From: an uncultured Candidatus Saccharibacteria bacterium
GTDB taxonomy: Bacteria; Patescibacteriota; Saccharimonadia; Saccharimonadales; Saccharimonadaceae
Assembly (NCBI GenBank): GCA_937974295.1
Contig: CALBWN010000026.1
Location: 1-22,268, forward strand
DNA: 22,268 nucleotides
Direction of reading: 5' to 3'
Positions within the stretch are counted from its first letter, which is position 1. Every line of letters starts with the position of its first letter. Position numbers and translations under genes: made by a program. Positions 8,516-14,796 of the stretch are shown one piece after another. A model generated the notes under the pieces. The model was not told where the DNA came from. It searched no databases and worked only from the letters and a program-made list of their open reading frames with translations.

Positions 8516-8613
8516 AGCTTCTGAATAAAAAAATTATGCAGAGGCCAAAAATAAACAACATACGAAAACTCCACATCCAAAAACAACCACTACTCGCAGG
8601 TGGTTGTTTTTTT
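8516..8613 (+). ncRNA. Candidate small RNA of about 98 nt
   Basis: Bounded by the promoter at 8481-8509 and the intrinsic terminator at 8579-8613. The 5' two thirds are A-rich and look unstructured, like the seed region of trans-acting small RNAs. A 57-codon frame starts at 8536, but it runs through the terminator and its residues there (QPLLAGGCFF) are the usual translation of a terminator hairpin, so coding is unlikely. Target and function are unknown. Confidence 0.45.
8579..8613. terminator. Intrinsic terminator, probably bidirectional
   Basis: A 12-bp stem (8579-8590 with 8600-8611) and nine-base loop. On the plus strand the T-tract is seven long (8607-8613). On the minus strand a five-T run follows, so it could also stop leftward read-through from tmRNA. 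Confidence 0.8.
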
Positions 8614-8707
8614 GGTGAGAGAGCTTGGCTAGCGCGGAGTCCTTGGCGATACTTCGCAGCAGTGTTTGTGATTTGTACGTATGCAGCCCCCTGGATTGTG
8701 GCACAAT

Positions 8708-8732
8708 AAAAAATCGCCCACGCTTGGTGAGC
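8708..8732 (-). terminator. Intrinsic terminator of tmRNA
   Basis: On the minus strand a six-bp hairpin GCTCAC/GTGGGC (8727-8732 with 8716-8721, one G-U pair) with five-base loop is followed by six T and further T-rich sequence. It lies 15 bases past the tmRNA CCA end. Confidence 0.75.
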
Positions 8733-8746
8733 AATCATCTTCTCTA

Positions 8747-9144
8747 TGGTGGAGCTGCCGGGTACTGCCCCCGGGTCCGCTTGGTGCCCTCGTATTCGTC
8801 TACGAACGTAGGTTTGTTTGCGTGTTTGACAACGCGAGGCCGATCAGAAACAAACCAAAAATACAGCCTATCGTTGCGCGGTATATGTCCTCTCCTCGTG
8901 CCGCTGCCACCAGGAGAGCAAGCAACATAGCTATGACACTACGAGATGCCCTGTTGCCATGCACCTCATAGCGATCGCCAGACTAAGCGGCGAGTGCAGC
9001 CGCGGTATTGGGAGCGAAGATCTCCTCAACACTGCGGAATGCTGCTGCAACTTTATTTTTTGCAGTTATATCTATGCGTGTCGTGCATATCCGATTCGCA
9101 GAATACAATGACAAAGTCCAAACGTCGAACGCTATATCAGCCCC
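8747..9144 (-). ncRNA. ssrA: tmRNA (transfer-messenger RNA)
   Basis: 398 nt. The 5' end GGGGCTGATATAGCGTTCGACG matches the tmRNA consensus in parts (GGGGCTGAT and GTTCGACG), and the 3' end CAGCTCCACCA pairs with it over seven bp, with a G-U at the third pair, the alanine identity element. CCA is encoded. Helix P2 is supported by TTGTATTC pairing with GAATACGA and TTGG with CCAA. The mRNA-like part follows a GCAAAAAATA segment as in E. coli; the tag would start at GCA (9046-9048) and end with NTAAALAA before TAG (8983-8985), 21 codons, longer than the E. coli tag. Odd point: the seven-base T-loop reads GGCAGTA rather than TTCRANY. It rescues stalled ribosomes with SmpB. Confidence 0.93.
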
Positions 9145-9156
9145 ACGTCTGCACAT

Positions 9157-9165
9157 ATTATAGCA
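9157..9165 (-). promoter_or_regulatory. Extended -10 promoter of tmRNA
   Basis: The minus strand reads TGCTATAAT, an extended -10 element, 12 bases before the mature 5' end. No clear -35 box is seen at 17 bases, consistent with an extended -10 promoter. The same nine bases precede the RNase P RNA gene. The short leader would be removed by RNase P. Confidence 0.75.
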
Positions 9166-9411
9166 CGGTTTTGCTCATGTATAACCTCCCGTAGCTTGGA
9201 TCTTGCAACTATGAGCAACATGAGGTTGGCTTTCTTGGAGAGGTTTAAGTCCCAGATTATCTCACGGCGCCAAAGTGCCCTCATCTCCATCGCAGCGCTC
9301 TTTTTCTCATCTCTGTATACAAAATCGTATTCTCACAGATTTGTAAGCTCATACAAACTCATACCAAAACAATTTGCACAGTCATCACCAATATGCTTAA
9401 CTATAAACAGC

Positions 9412-10947
9412 ATGAACAAAGTCGCAAAAATCAGGTCGGTTGCGCCCGTAGGGTTCGCTGGCCATATGATTGACGTCGAGAGCGACATGGCTAAGGGCCT
9501 GCCCGCCCTGCAGATCGTTGGCCTGGGCAACAAAGCCATCGACGAAGCACGCGAACGAGTGCGTAGTGCTATCACCAACTCCCTGCTGGAATATCCAGCC
9601 CAGCGCATCACCATCAATCTCGCACCGGCCGAGCTACCCAAGGATGGCACACACTACGACTTGCCGATTGCCCTTGCCCTCCTCACCAGCAGTGGCCAGC
9701 TCCGGCCCGAGCAAGTGGCTGGGGCGGTCTTTGCTGGTGAGTTGGCGCTTGACGGCACACTCCGCCCGATCAAAGGTGCCATTACCATTGCCGAAGTAGC
9801 TCGTGATAATAATTACAACACTGTCTATTTGCCCACAGAAAATCTCACCCAAGCTTCCCTCGTATCAGGGGTCACGCTCTATGGTGTGCCAGATCTTACA
9901 ACACTCTTTCTCCATCTCAAGGGCGAAAAACCACTGCCAATCTACCAGCCATCACCTACTGATGATAAACCGACAACACCTGCGTCATCACCCCTGCTCG
10001 ACGATATCTACGGCCAGGCCCAAGCCAAGCGCGCCCTCACCATCGCCGCAGCGGGCCACCACAACATCCTCTTTACTGGGCCGCCCGGCACCGGTAAGTC
10101 GATGCTTGCCAAGACGTTGCCCAGCCTCTTGCCACCCCTAACTCCAGATGAACAGCTGACCGTAACGAAGCTGCACAGCCTGGCTGGTCTCTCGCTCGAC
10201 CAGAGTGTCCAAGCGCGGCCATTTCGGGCGCCGCACCACACAGCGAGCCGCGCATCGCTGATTGGCGGCGGGTCGGTGCCGCAGCCTGGCGAGGTGAGCT
10301 TGGCCCACCTGGGCGTGCTCTTCCTTGATGAGCTGCCCGAATATCCGCGCACGACGCTTGAGGTATTGCGCCAGCCACTCGAGGACACGACAGTGACGGT
10401 CACCCGAGCACGAGGGCGTGCCACCTACCCGGCCGATTTTATGCTGGTAGCCACCATGAACCCCTGCCCCTGTGGCTACTATGGCGACCCAACGCACGCC
10501 TGCACCTGCAGCAGTACGCAAATTATCGCCTACCAAAAGCGCCTGTCTGGGCCGCTGATGGATCGGATTGACATGATCATCCCCGTCAATCGCATCCCCA
10601 CCGAGCAGCTGCTCTCGCACCGCACCACCACCGATCACGAGCAGCGCCATGCGATAGCCGCCATCTCCACCGCCATCCGCGCCCAAGCCGCCCGCTACGG
10701 TGGCAGCGCTATGCGCAACAGCCGCCTCAGCTCAGCTCAGGTGCGGCGCTCTATCCCACTCTCATCAGAGGTCAAGCAGTTCCTCGATACTGCCAGCACC
10801 AAGCTCGCTCTGAGCCCACGTGGTTACTTCAAAGTCATCAAGGTAGCCCAGACTATTGCCGATCTTGACGAAGCGCCACACATCACCATTGCTCACATCT
10901 CCGAGGCGTTGCAATATCGACAACCAGCGCCAACCAAAGCGTTGTAA
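9412..10947 (+). CDS. comM: YifB/ComM family AAA+ ATPase (Mg-chelatase-like)
   Basis: 511 residues, the family's usual size (E. coli YifB 506). The N-terminal Lon-protease-like (ChlI) domain has GLPALQIVGL and ERVRSAI; the AAA+ core has Walker A GPPGTGKS (about 223-230) and Walker B GVLFLDE (about 301-307); a cysteine-rich segment NPCPCGYYGD and the DRIDM sensor region follow, then a C-terminal Mg-chelatase domain. ComM is a helicase promoting branch migration during natural transformation, a plausible job in CPR bacteria that take up DNA. The frame is open 72 codons upstream, but that part has no homologous character; the family starts near residue 1 as chosen. No ribosome binding site; TATAAA lies four bases before the ATG. 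Confidence 0.95.
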   Translation: MNKVAKIRSVAPVGFAGHMIDVESDMAKGLPALQIVGLGNKAIDEARERVRSAITNSLLEYPAQRITINLAPAELPKDGTHYDLPIALALLTSSGQLRPEQVAGAVFAGELALDGTLRPIKGAITIAEVARDNNYNTVYLPTENLTQASLVSGVTLYGVPDLTTLFLHLKGEKPLPIYQPSPTDDKPTTPASSPLLDDIYGQAQAKRALTIAAAGHHNILFTGPPGTGKSMLAKTLPSLLPPLTPDEQLTVTKLHSLAGLSLDQSVQARPFRAPHHTASRASLIGGGSVPQPGEVSLAHLGVLFLDELPEYPRTTLEVLRQPLEDTTVTVTRARGRATYPADFMLVATMNPCPCGYYGDPTHACTCSSTQIIAYQKRLSGPLMDRIDMIIPVNRIPTEQLLSHRTTTDHEQRHAIAAISTAIRAQAARYGGSAMRNSRLSSAQVRRSIPLSSEVKQFLDTASTKLALSPRGYFKVIKVAQTIADLDEAPHITIAHISEALQYRQPAPTKAL

Positions 10948-11035
10948 AAATATCGTTGTATACCTTACATCACATTCTACCTCTGTAATTCGCCATATAT
11001 CGATGAAATCTGAAACTACGTGTGATTTACAACAT

Positions 11036-11065
11036 TTGACAGAGCCTTCATCAACCCGCCATACT
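11036..11065 (+). promoter_or_regulatory. Promoter of the deoxyribosyltransferase gene, leaderless arrangement
   Basis: A perfect -35 TTGACA (11036-11041), an 18-base spacer and -10 CATACT (11060-11065). The ATG at 11072 coincides with the expected transcription start, so the mRNA is probably leaderless; no ribosome binding site is present. Confidence 0.65.
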
Positions 11066-11071
11066 AGAGCC

Positions 11072-11605
11072 ATGCAAGCAAACTACTCCAATCAACCCCT
11101 CCACTACCCTACTCCAGGCCAATCAGCGATCTTCCTCGCTGGCCCCACCCCACGCTTCGACGAAGCATCACAGCAGCTCATCTCTGCGTCGTGGCGGCCC
11201 GAGGCCGTGCGGATCTTTGCGGCGCTGGGCTACGAGGGGATCGTCTACGCACCAGAGAACCATGATGCTTCGCCTCAGCGCGAGCTCGATCTCCTCAAGC
11301 AAGCACGCTGGGAGTGGGAAGCACTCGACGCAGCAACAGTGGTACTCTTTTGGGTGCCACGAGTGATCGACCGGTCGCTACCCACACTGGGTATGCCCGC
11401 CTTTACCACCAATGTAGAATTTGGCTTCCATATCGGCAAGAACCCCGCCAAGGTCGTCTACGGCCATCCAGAGGGCGCACCCAAGACACGCTACCTCGAT
11501 GCGCTCTACACCGAGCACACTGGGCGGCAGCCAGGCACAACACTCGAAGAGACGATCACGCAGGCAATTGCCTGTGCCAAGGCGCTGCAGATGCAGGACA
11601 ATTAG
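11072..11605 (+). CDS. Nucleoside 2-deoxyribosyltransferase-like protein
   Basis: 177 residues. It shows the pattern of the nucleoside 2-deoxyribosyltransferase-like family: FLAGPTPR (21-28) after the first strand, SWRPEAVRIF (40-49), a W-E-W-E segment (80-83), VLFWVPR (91-97), and TTNVEFG (112-118) where Glu116 would be the nucleophile. Such enzymes swap or release bases from deoxynucleosides or related nucleotides; the true substrate here is unknown. This fits salvage-dependent nucleotide metabolism of CPR bacteria. The frame is open 72 codons upstream, but the promoter placement and family start support this ATG. Confidence 0.85.
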   Translation: MQANYSNQPLHYPTPGQSAIFLAGPTPRFDEASQQLISASWRPEAVRIFAALGYEGIVYAPENHDASPQRELDLLKQARWEWEALDAATVVLFWVPRVIDRSLPTLGMPAFTTNVEFGFHIGKNPAKVVYGHPEGAPKTRYLDALYTEHTGRQPGTTLEETITQAIACAKALQMQDN

Positions 11606-11792
11606 CCGCCTGTCTGCATCTCGCCCTACCGGTTTCTTACACTTCCTTTGGTGGGGTGTGCAGCTCGTTATTTATAAGCGCACAAAAGAGAAAACACTGT
11701 AGACCAAGGGGCTTTCATTCTCATAACCCCACCTATAGCGTCTACCAACGAGCAATCACCGCAAAAAATCACCAAACTACAGCATATTTTAT
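11606..11792. other. Intergenic stretch upstream of infC promoter
   Basis: No gene recognised. There is a possible small hairpin around 11709-11731 (GGGG/CCCC arms) but no T-tract, so no clear terminator for the preceding gene is visible. Confidence 0.4.
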
Positions 11793-11821
11793 TTGCCTTT
11801 TGCTGCGACATCTGGTAAACT
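11793..11821 (+). promoter_or_regulatory. Promoter of the infC-rpmI-rplT operon
   Basis: -35 TTGCCT (11793-11798), 17-base spacer, -10 TAAACT (11816-11821). Transcription would begin near 11828, leaving a leader of about 38 bases, too short for a large L20-type leader structure. Confidence 0.55.
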
Positions 11822-11865
11822 TTTGGGGAGTCAATTCGTTTTAAGCTCAAGCAAAGGAGAGCACA

Positions 11866-12372
11866 ATCAAATCAACCACCCGCATCAACGAAGCCATCCG
11901 TGCACGAGAGGTGCGCGTCATTGGCGAAAGCGGCGAACAACTTGGCATCATGAGCCGGCAGGCAGCCCTAGATAAGGCGCGGCAAGCTGGCGTAGACTTG
12001 GTGGAGTTTTCGCCCAATGCTAACCCACCCGTTGTGAAGATCATCGATTGGGGCAAATATCAGTACCAAAAGATGAAGGAGCAGCAGCGCAACCGGCGAA
12101 GCAACAAAGCCAATGAGCTCAAGCAGATGCGTTTTGGTCTAAAGATTGGTGCTAATGATCTGGAGATCAAGCTACGCAAGATTCGCAAATTCCTGGCTGA
12201 GGGGCACAAGGTCAAGGTTTTGATCTTTTTCCGCGGCCGCGAGATGGCGCATCGCGAGCTTGGCTACAACCTGATTAGCCAGGTCGTCTCCGCCCTTGAG
12301 GACGAAGCGATTGTCGAGCAAAAACCACTGATGGCTGGGCGCAATCTCAGCATCGTAATAAGGAGTAAGTAA
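11866..12372 (+). CDS. infC: Translation initiation factor IF-3, AUC start codon
   Basis: 168 residues when started at ATC 11866. The N-domain begins RINEAIRAREVRVIG and the C-domain holds FRGREMAHRELG, both typical of IF3. A ribosome binding site AGGAG (11855-11859) sits six bases before ATC. An in-frame stop lies at 11842 and no ATG, GTG or TTG occurs between it and ATC; the first GTG (11911) would cut off the conserved N-terminal helix and lacks a suitable site. IF3 genes of many bacteria use AUU or AUC because IF3 itself rejects such starts, giving negative autoregulation. It binds the 30S subunit and checks initiation. First gene of an operon with L35 and L20. Confidence 0.93.
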   Translation: MKSTTRINEAIRAREVRVIGESGEQLGIMSRQAALDKARQAGVDLVEFSPNANPPVVKIIDWGKYQYQKMKEQQRNRRSNKANELKQMRFGLKIGANDLEIKLRKIRKFLAEGHKVKVLIFFRGREMAHRELGYNLISQVVSALEDEAIVEQKPLMAGRNLSIVIRSK

Positions 12373-12566
12373 TGCCAAAACTCAAGACCCACAAGGGCAC
12401 TGCTAAGCGCATAAAGCTAACCAGTACCGGCAAACTGACCCGTCGGCGCGCCTTCGGGAACCACATGCTCTCCAAGAAGAGCAAATCGCGCAAGCGCAAT
12501 ATCAACACCCCTGCTACCATCACCGGTGGTATGGCCAAAAATGCTAAACGAGCCTTAGGAGTCTAA
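12372..12566 (+). CDS. rpmI: 50S ribosomal protein L35
   Basis: 64 residues, the usual size. Highly basic, beginning MPKLKTHKGTAKR, with the family features HKGTAKRIK and a later R..HMLSKKS segment. Its ATG overlaps the infC stop (TAATG), with an AGGAG site inside infC, so translation is coupled. L35 joins the large subunit next to L20 helices. Confidence 0.97.
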   Translation: MPKLKTHKGTAKRIKLTSTGKLTRRRAFGNHMLSKKSKSRKRNINTPATITGGMAKNAKRALGV

Positions 12567-12569
12567 CAT

Positions 12570-12917
12570 ATGCGCGTCAAACGAGGAACAACCGCCCACG
12601 CTCGCCATGCCAAGATGCTGCGAGCCGCCAAAGGAATGCAACACAATCGCACCCGGAGCTTCCGCCTTGCCAAGCAAGGGGTAATTCGGGCTCTGCAATA
12701 CGCCTACCGCGACCGCCGCAACCGCAAGCGCGATCTGCGCCAGCTATGGATCACCCGCATTAACGCTGCCGCCCGGCAAAATGGCACCACCTATGGCCGC
12801 CTGATTGCCGACATCAAGGCCGCTGGTGTGGCACTCGACCGCAAGGTCCTCGCCGAGCTCGCCGTCAACGAGCCACAGGCTTTTGCAGCTGTCGTGAAGC
12901 AGGTCACCCGCAAGTAA
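12570..12917 (+). CDS. rplT: 50S ribosomal protein L20
   Basis: 115 residues, typical length. Starts MRVKRGTTAHARHAK and contains the conserved YRDRRNRKRDLRQLWITRINAA segment split over residues 46-67. It binds 23S rRNA early in large subunit assembly and in some bacteria represses its own operon. It follows rpmI by three bases with TAGGAG upstream. Confidence 0.97.
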   Translation: MRVKRGTTAHARHAKMLRAAKGMQHNRTRSFRLAKQGVIRALQYAYRDRRNRKRDLRQLWITRINAAARQNGTTYGRLIADIKAAGVALDRKVLAELAVNEPQAFAAVVKQVTRK

Positions 12918-12934
12918 TTTCTACTACGTTGTGC

Positions 12935-12972
12935 AAAATACACACCTCCATAACAGGGGTGTGTATTTATTT
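12935..12972 (+). terminator. Intrinsic terminator after rplT
   Basis: An 11-bp stem (12936-12946 with 12958-12968), an 11-base loop and T-rich tail (TTTATTT). It lies 18 bases past the rplT stop and closes the infC operon. Confidence 0.8.
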
Positions 12973-13024
12973 GTAGATGAGTGGCCACTTGGTGGGGCAT
13001 GGCATTTCTCCTGTGCTACTTCAC

Positions 13025-13128
13025 TTTCACAACCTCCTCGCCACACCGGCCAGATGAATCACAAAGCCTATCATCCCCACAGTCGTTAGCCTCCAGGTAT
13101 TTTCTTGTGAGGCGAGGAGGTTGTGAAA
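13025..13128. repeat. Long inverted repeat, 18-bp perfect arms
   Basis: TTTCACAACCTCCTCGCC (13025-13042) is repeated exactly in inverted form at 13111-13128 with a 68-base interior. Inside, a further pair TCACAA/TTGTGA (about 13058-13063 with 13105-13110) extends the fold. There is no T-tract, no SRP GGAA core and no obvious flanking direct repeat. It lies between the 3' ends of rplT and rnpB. It could be a miniature mobile element or a stable RNA; neither is shown. Confidence 0.6.
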
Positions 13129-13153
13129 ATAACAAAGCTCCAAAGTGAGAGCT
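13126..13153 (-). terminator. Probable terminator of RNase P RNA
   Basis: On the minus strand a hairpin with AGCTC/GAGCT arms (13149-13153 with 13136-13140) is followed by TTGTTATTTT. It is about 20 bases past the RNase P RNA 3' end. Confidence 0.5.
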
Positions 13154-13171
13154 AACACATCATATCATAAA

Positions 13172-13534
13172 GCAGCCTATCGATAAGCCGGGTTCTGTCG
13201 TGGATGATCATCTATCTAGTTTGCAAATTGCTCTGCAAATCGAGCGGTTAGCGATAGCCACAAGCGGATCACTCATCCGTGGCTATCTCCTTGCAGCCGA
13301 CAGGGTTTACCTCCGCGGCATGTCACCATGCAGCGCTGTGAGCTCTTACCTCACTCCTTTCACCCTTACCCCGCTACTCGAGCGCTACTGCGCACGAGTA
13401 TTGGTGTTGCGGAGCGGTATCGTTTCTGTGGCACTTTCCCTAGGGTTGCCCCCGGTCGCCGTTAGCGACTGTCGTATCCTGTGCTGCCCGGACTTTCCTC
13501 TTGCTAGGTTGCAAGCGATCATCTAATAGACTGC
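13172..13534 (-). ncRNA. rnpB: RNase P RNA, bacterial type A
   Basis: 363 nt. On the minus strand it has the universal GAGGAAAGTCCGGGC (13486-13500), GGTAAACCC, GGTAAGAGC and, near the 3' end, ACAGAACCCGGCTTAT (13183-13198). Helix P1 is formed by GCAGTCTAT (13526-13534) with ATAGGCTGC (13172-13180), with one G-U pair, which fixes both ends. It is the catalytic RNA that matures tRNA 5' ends and tmRNA. Confidence 0.97.
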
Positions 13535-13540
13535 CTCCTT

Positions 13541-13549
13541 ATTATAGCA
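13541..13549 (-). promoter_or_regulatory. Extended -10 promoter of rnpB
   Basis: TGCTATAAT on the minus strand ends seven bases before the P1 helix. No -35 box at the usual distance (a TTGACA occurs 25 bases upstream of the -10). The same extended -10 precedes tmRNA. Confidence 0.7.
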
Positions 13550-13611
13550 TAAGGGATTTATGATAAGCAGGTGTCAAAACCTTCATCTTCAGTGCAGGGC
13601 ACTCTTCATCA

Positions 13612-13660
13612 CCCTCTCCGATGGAACGCTATAGAGGTCGATACTCCCCAAGTATCAGCC
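13612..13660 (-). repeat. Copy A of a 40-nt two-hairpin motif
   Basis: Positions 13617-13656 match 22177-22216 at 36 of 40 bases. On the minus strand it forms a hairpin around GATACT/AGTATC followed by a second hairpin with CCTCT/AGAGG arms (13633-13637 with 13613-13617) and a 15-base loop that contains GTTCCATCGG in both copies. It lies between the 6S-like RNA and rnpB. Family and function unknown. Confidence 0.6.
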
Positions 13661-13663
13661 ATC

Positions 13664-13812
13664 AAAAAATCCCAAACTCACCCCGGGCGCTTGATATTCC
13701 CCTGCATGATGCAAGGTGGGTTTCCTCATCCATACCCACGGGTATGGTGAATGTTGGAATCCCTATCATATGATGTTAGGAAAATCATACACGCCCGATA
13801 TTCGTCTGGGAC
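13664..13812 (-). ncRNA. ssrS: 6S RNA candidate
   Basis: A rod-like RNA of about 149 nt with its own promoter and a six-T end (13664-13669). Helices from outside in: TCCCAGAC/GTTTGGGA (one G-U pair valid only on the minus strand), CGGGCG/CGCCCG, TTCC/GGAA segments, then a large internal bubble whose 3' side holds a small TGCA hairpin, and an apical rod ending CCATACCC-GT-GGGTATGG. Closing stem, central bubble and apical stem are the architecture by which 6S RNA mimics an open promoter and holds sigma-70 RNA polymerase. No primary-sequence proof is available because 6S is poorly conserved. Confidence 0.65.
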
Positions 13813-13818
13813 ACTCTT

Positions 13819-13848
13819 AGTATACCACAGAATGGTAAGCCGCGTCAC
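13819..13848 (-). promoter_or_regulatory. Promoter of the 6S RNA candidate
   Basis: On the minus strand: GTGACG (13843-13848), 18-base spacer, TATACT (13819-13824), preceded by TGG (extended -10 character). The predicted start near 13812 coincides with the outermost base pair of the RNA. Confidence 0.65.
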
Positions 13849-14059
13849 GTTTGCAATATCAAGAGCCGTGCACTTTCCTGCTTAGCCTCATACAAGCCGA
13901 TGTTTGCTAACTATAATCTCTTGTATTAGCGATAGAGCTATCAAACGAATGACAGATACTCTATTCTACTGAAATTGGGTACAGATAAGCTACTACTCAG
14001 CTCTCATCAAGCTCGCTTATTTCCGAGCCCCACGTTTTTAAATCAAAAGGCTCCTACTC
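13849..14059. other. Intergenic stretch with a weak small-RNA signal
   Basis: No protein gene seen. On the plus strand a perfect TATAAT (13912-13917) with weak -35 CATACA (13889-13894) is followed after about 90 bases by a GCTCG/CGAGC hairpin (14011-14015 with 14024-14028) and five T at 14035-14039. This could be a short transcript but the terminator is poor. Confidence 0.3.
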
Positions 14060-14695
14060 CTAGCCAAGCGACACGCCAAACACTAGTGAGAAAAGCTGCA
14101 AGATACCCCTGATGGCCGCCATCATCACATTGCCAATAGCCGAGCTACCGACCAATACCAGCACAAAGACCAGCATCACGCCATACTGCTCCACCACCTC
14201 CATACCGCGGCGCACAAACTCCGGTGCCAAAGCATATAGCACACGCGAACCATCCAGTGGCGGAATCGGCAGCATATTAAAGACAAAGAAACCAAGGTTC
14301 ACACTCACAGCCGTCGCAAGCAGCAGCTGCATCGCTGGCCCAGCGACCGTCGCATATAGGCCAAAGCAGATGAAGGCAATGACGAAGTTGGTCAGCGGCC
14401 CAGCCAGCCCCACCAACGCTGCACCCCATTCGTCGCCACGCACTCGCTCGGGGTTGTACGGCACTGGCTTGGCCCCACCAAACACCGGTAAGCCCAGCAG
14501 TGCCAAGCTCAGCGGCAAGAGGATAGTCAAGAATGGATCGATATGGTGCAGTGGATTGAGCGTCAAACGCCCCTGCTCCTTGGCTGTATCATCGCCCAGC
14601 CAGTACGCCACAAAGCCATGCATCGCCTCGTGCAGCGTCATCGAGACAAGAATAACGACAAGGACGATAATGAGGTGAGCGATATCAATATGCAT
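14060..14695 (-). CDS. Site-2 protease family (M50) membrane metalloprotease
   Basis: 211 residues. The zinc motif HEAMH is at 22-26 in the first membrane segment, followed by the amphipathic NPLHHIDPF loop (47-55). The third zinc ligand is Asp148 in NMLPIPPLDGSR (140-150). Four to five further hydrophobic segments. This is the short M50 form without a PDZ domain, found widely in bacteria. Such enzymes cleave substrates inside the membrane; the substrate is unknown. It diverges from rpmB on the other side. The usual family N-terminus supports the start. Confidence 0.93.
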   Translation of the reverse strand: MHIDIAHLIIVLVVILVSMTLHEAMHGFVAYWLGDDTAKEQGRLTLNPLHHIDPFLTILLPLSLALLGLPVFGGAKPVPYNPERVRGDEWGAALVGLAGPLTNFVIAFICFGLYATVAGPAMQLLLATAVSVNLGFFVFNMLPIPPLDGSRVLYALAPEFVRRGMEVVEQYGVMLVFVLVLVGSSAIGNVMMAAIRGILQLFSLVFGVSLG

Positions 14696-14725
14696 TTCTT
14701 TATTGTATCACATTGCCTACTCATC

Positions 14726-14754
14726 TTGACATTGCCTCCTTGGCAGCGTATACT
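14726..14754 (+). promoter_or_regulatory. Promoter of rpmB
   Basis: Perfect -35 TTGACA (14726-14731), 17-base spacer, -10 TATACT (14749-14754). Start expected near 14761, leaving a leader of about 36 bases. It lies in the 100-base gap between the divergent M50 and rpmB genes. Confidence 0.85.
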
Positions 14755-14796
14755 AATACAGATTGTAATAATATAAGTTATAAGTGGAATAAGAAT

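Noticed and set aside
8536..8706. A 57-codon plus-strand frame with a possible membrane segment
   Set aside because: It reads through a clean intrinsic terminator and has no ribosome binding site close to the ATG.
8625..9194. Several plus-strand open frames of 80-101 codons
   Set aside because: They are antisense to tmRNA and its terminator and show no protein character.
9196..9411. N-terminal extension of the comM frame by 72 codons
   Set aside because: The family begins at the later ATG, the extension has random composition and no ribosome binding site; open by chance.
13025..13128. SRP (4.5S) RNA
   Set aside because: The rod-like fold fits superficially, but the near-invariant apical GGAAG...AGCAG core is missing on both strands.
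13200..13526. A 108-codon open frame on the plus strand
   Set aside because: It is wholly antisense to RNase P RNA, whose conserved blocks explain the sequence.
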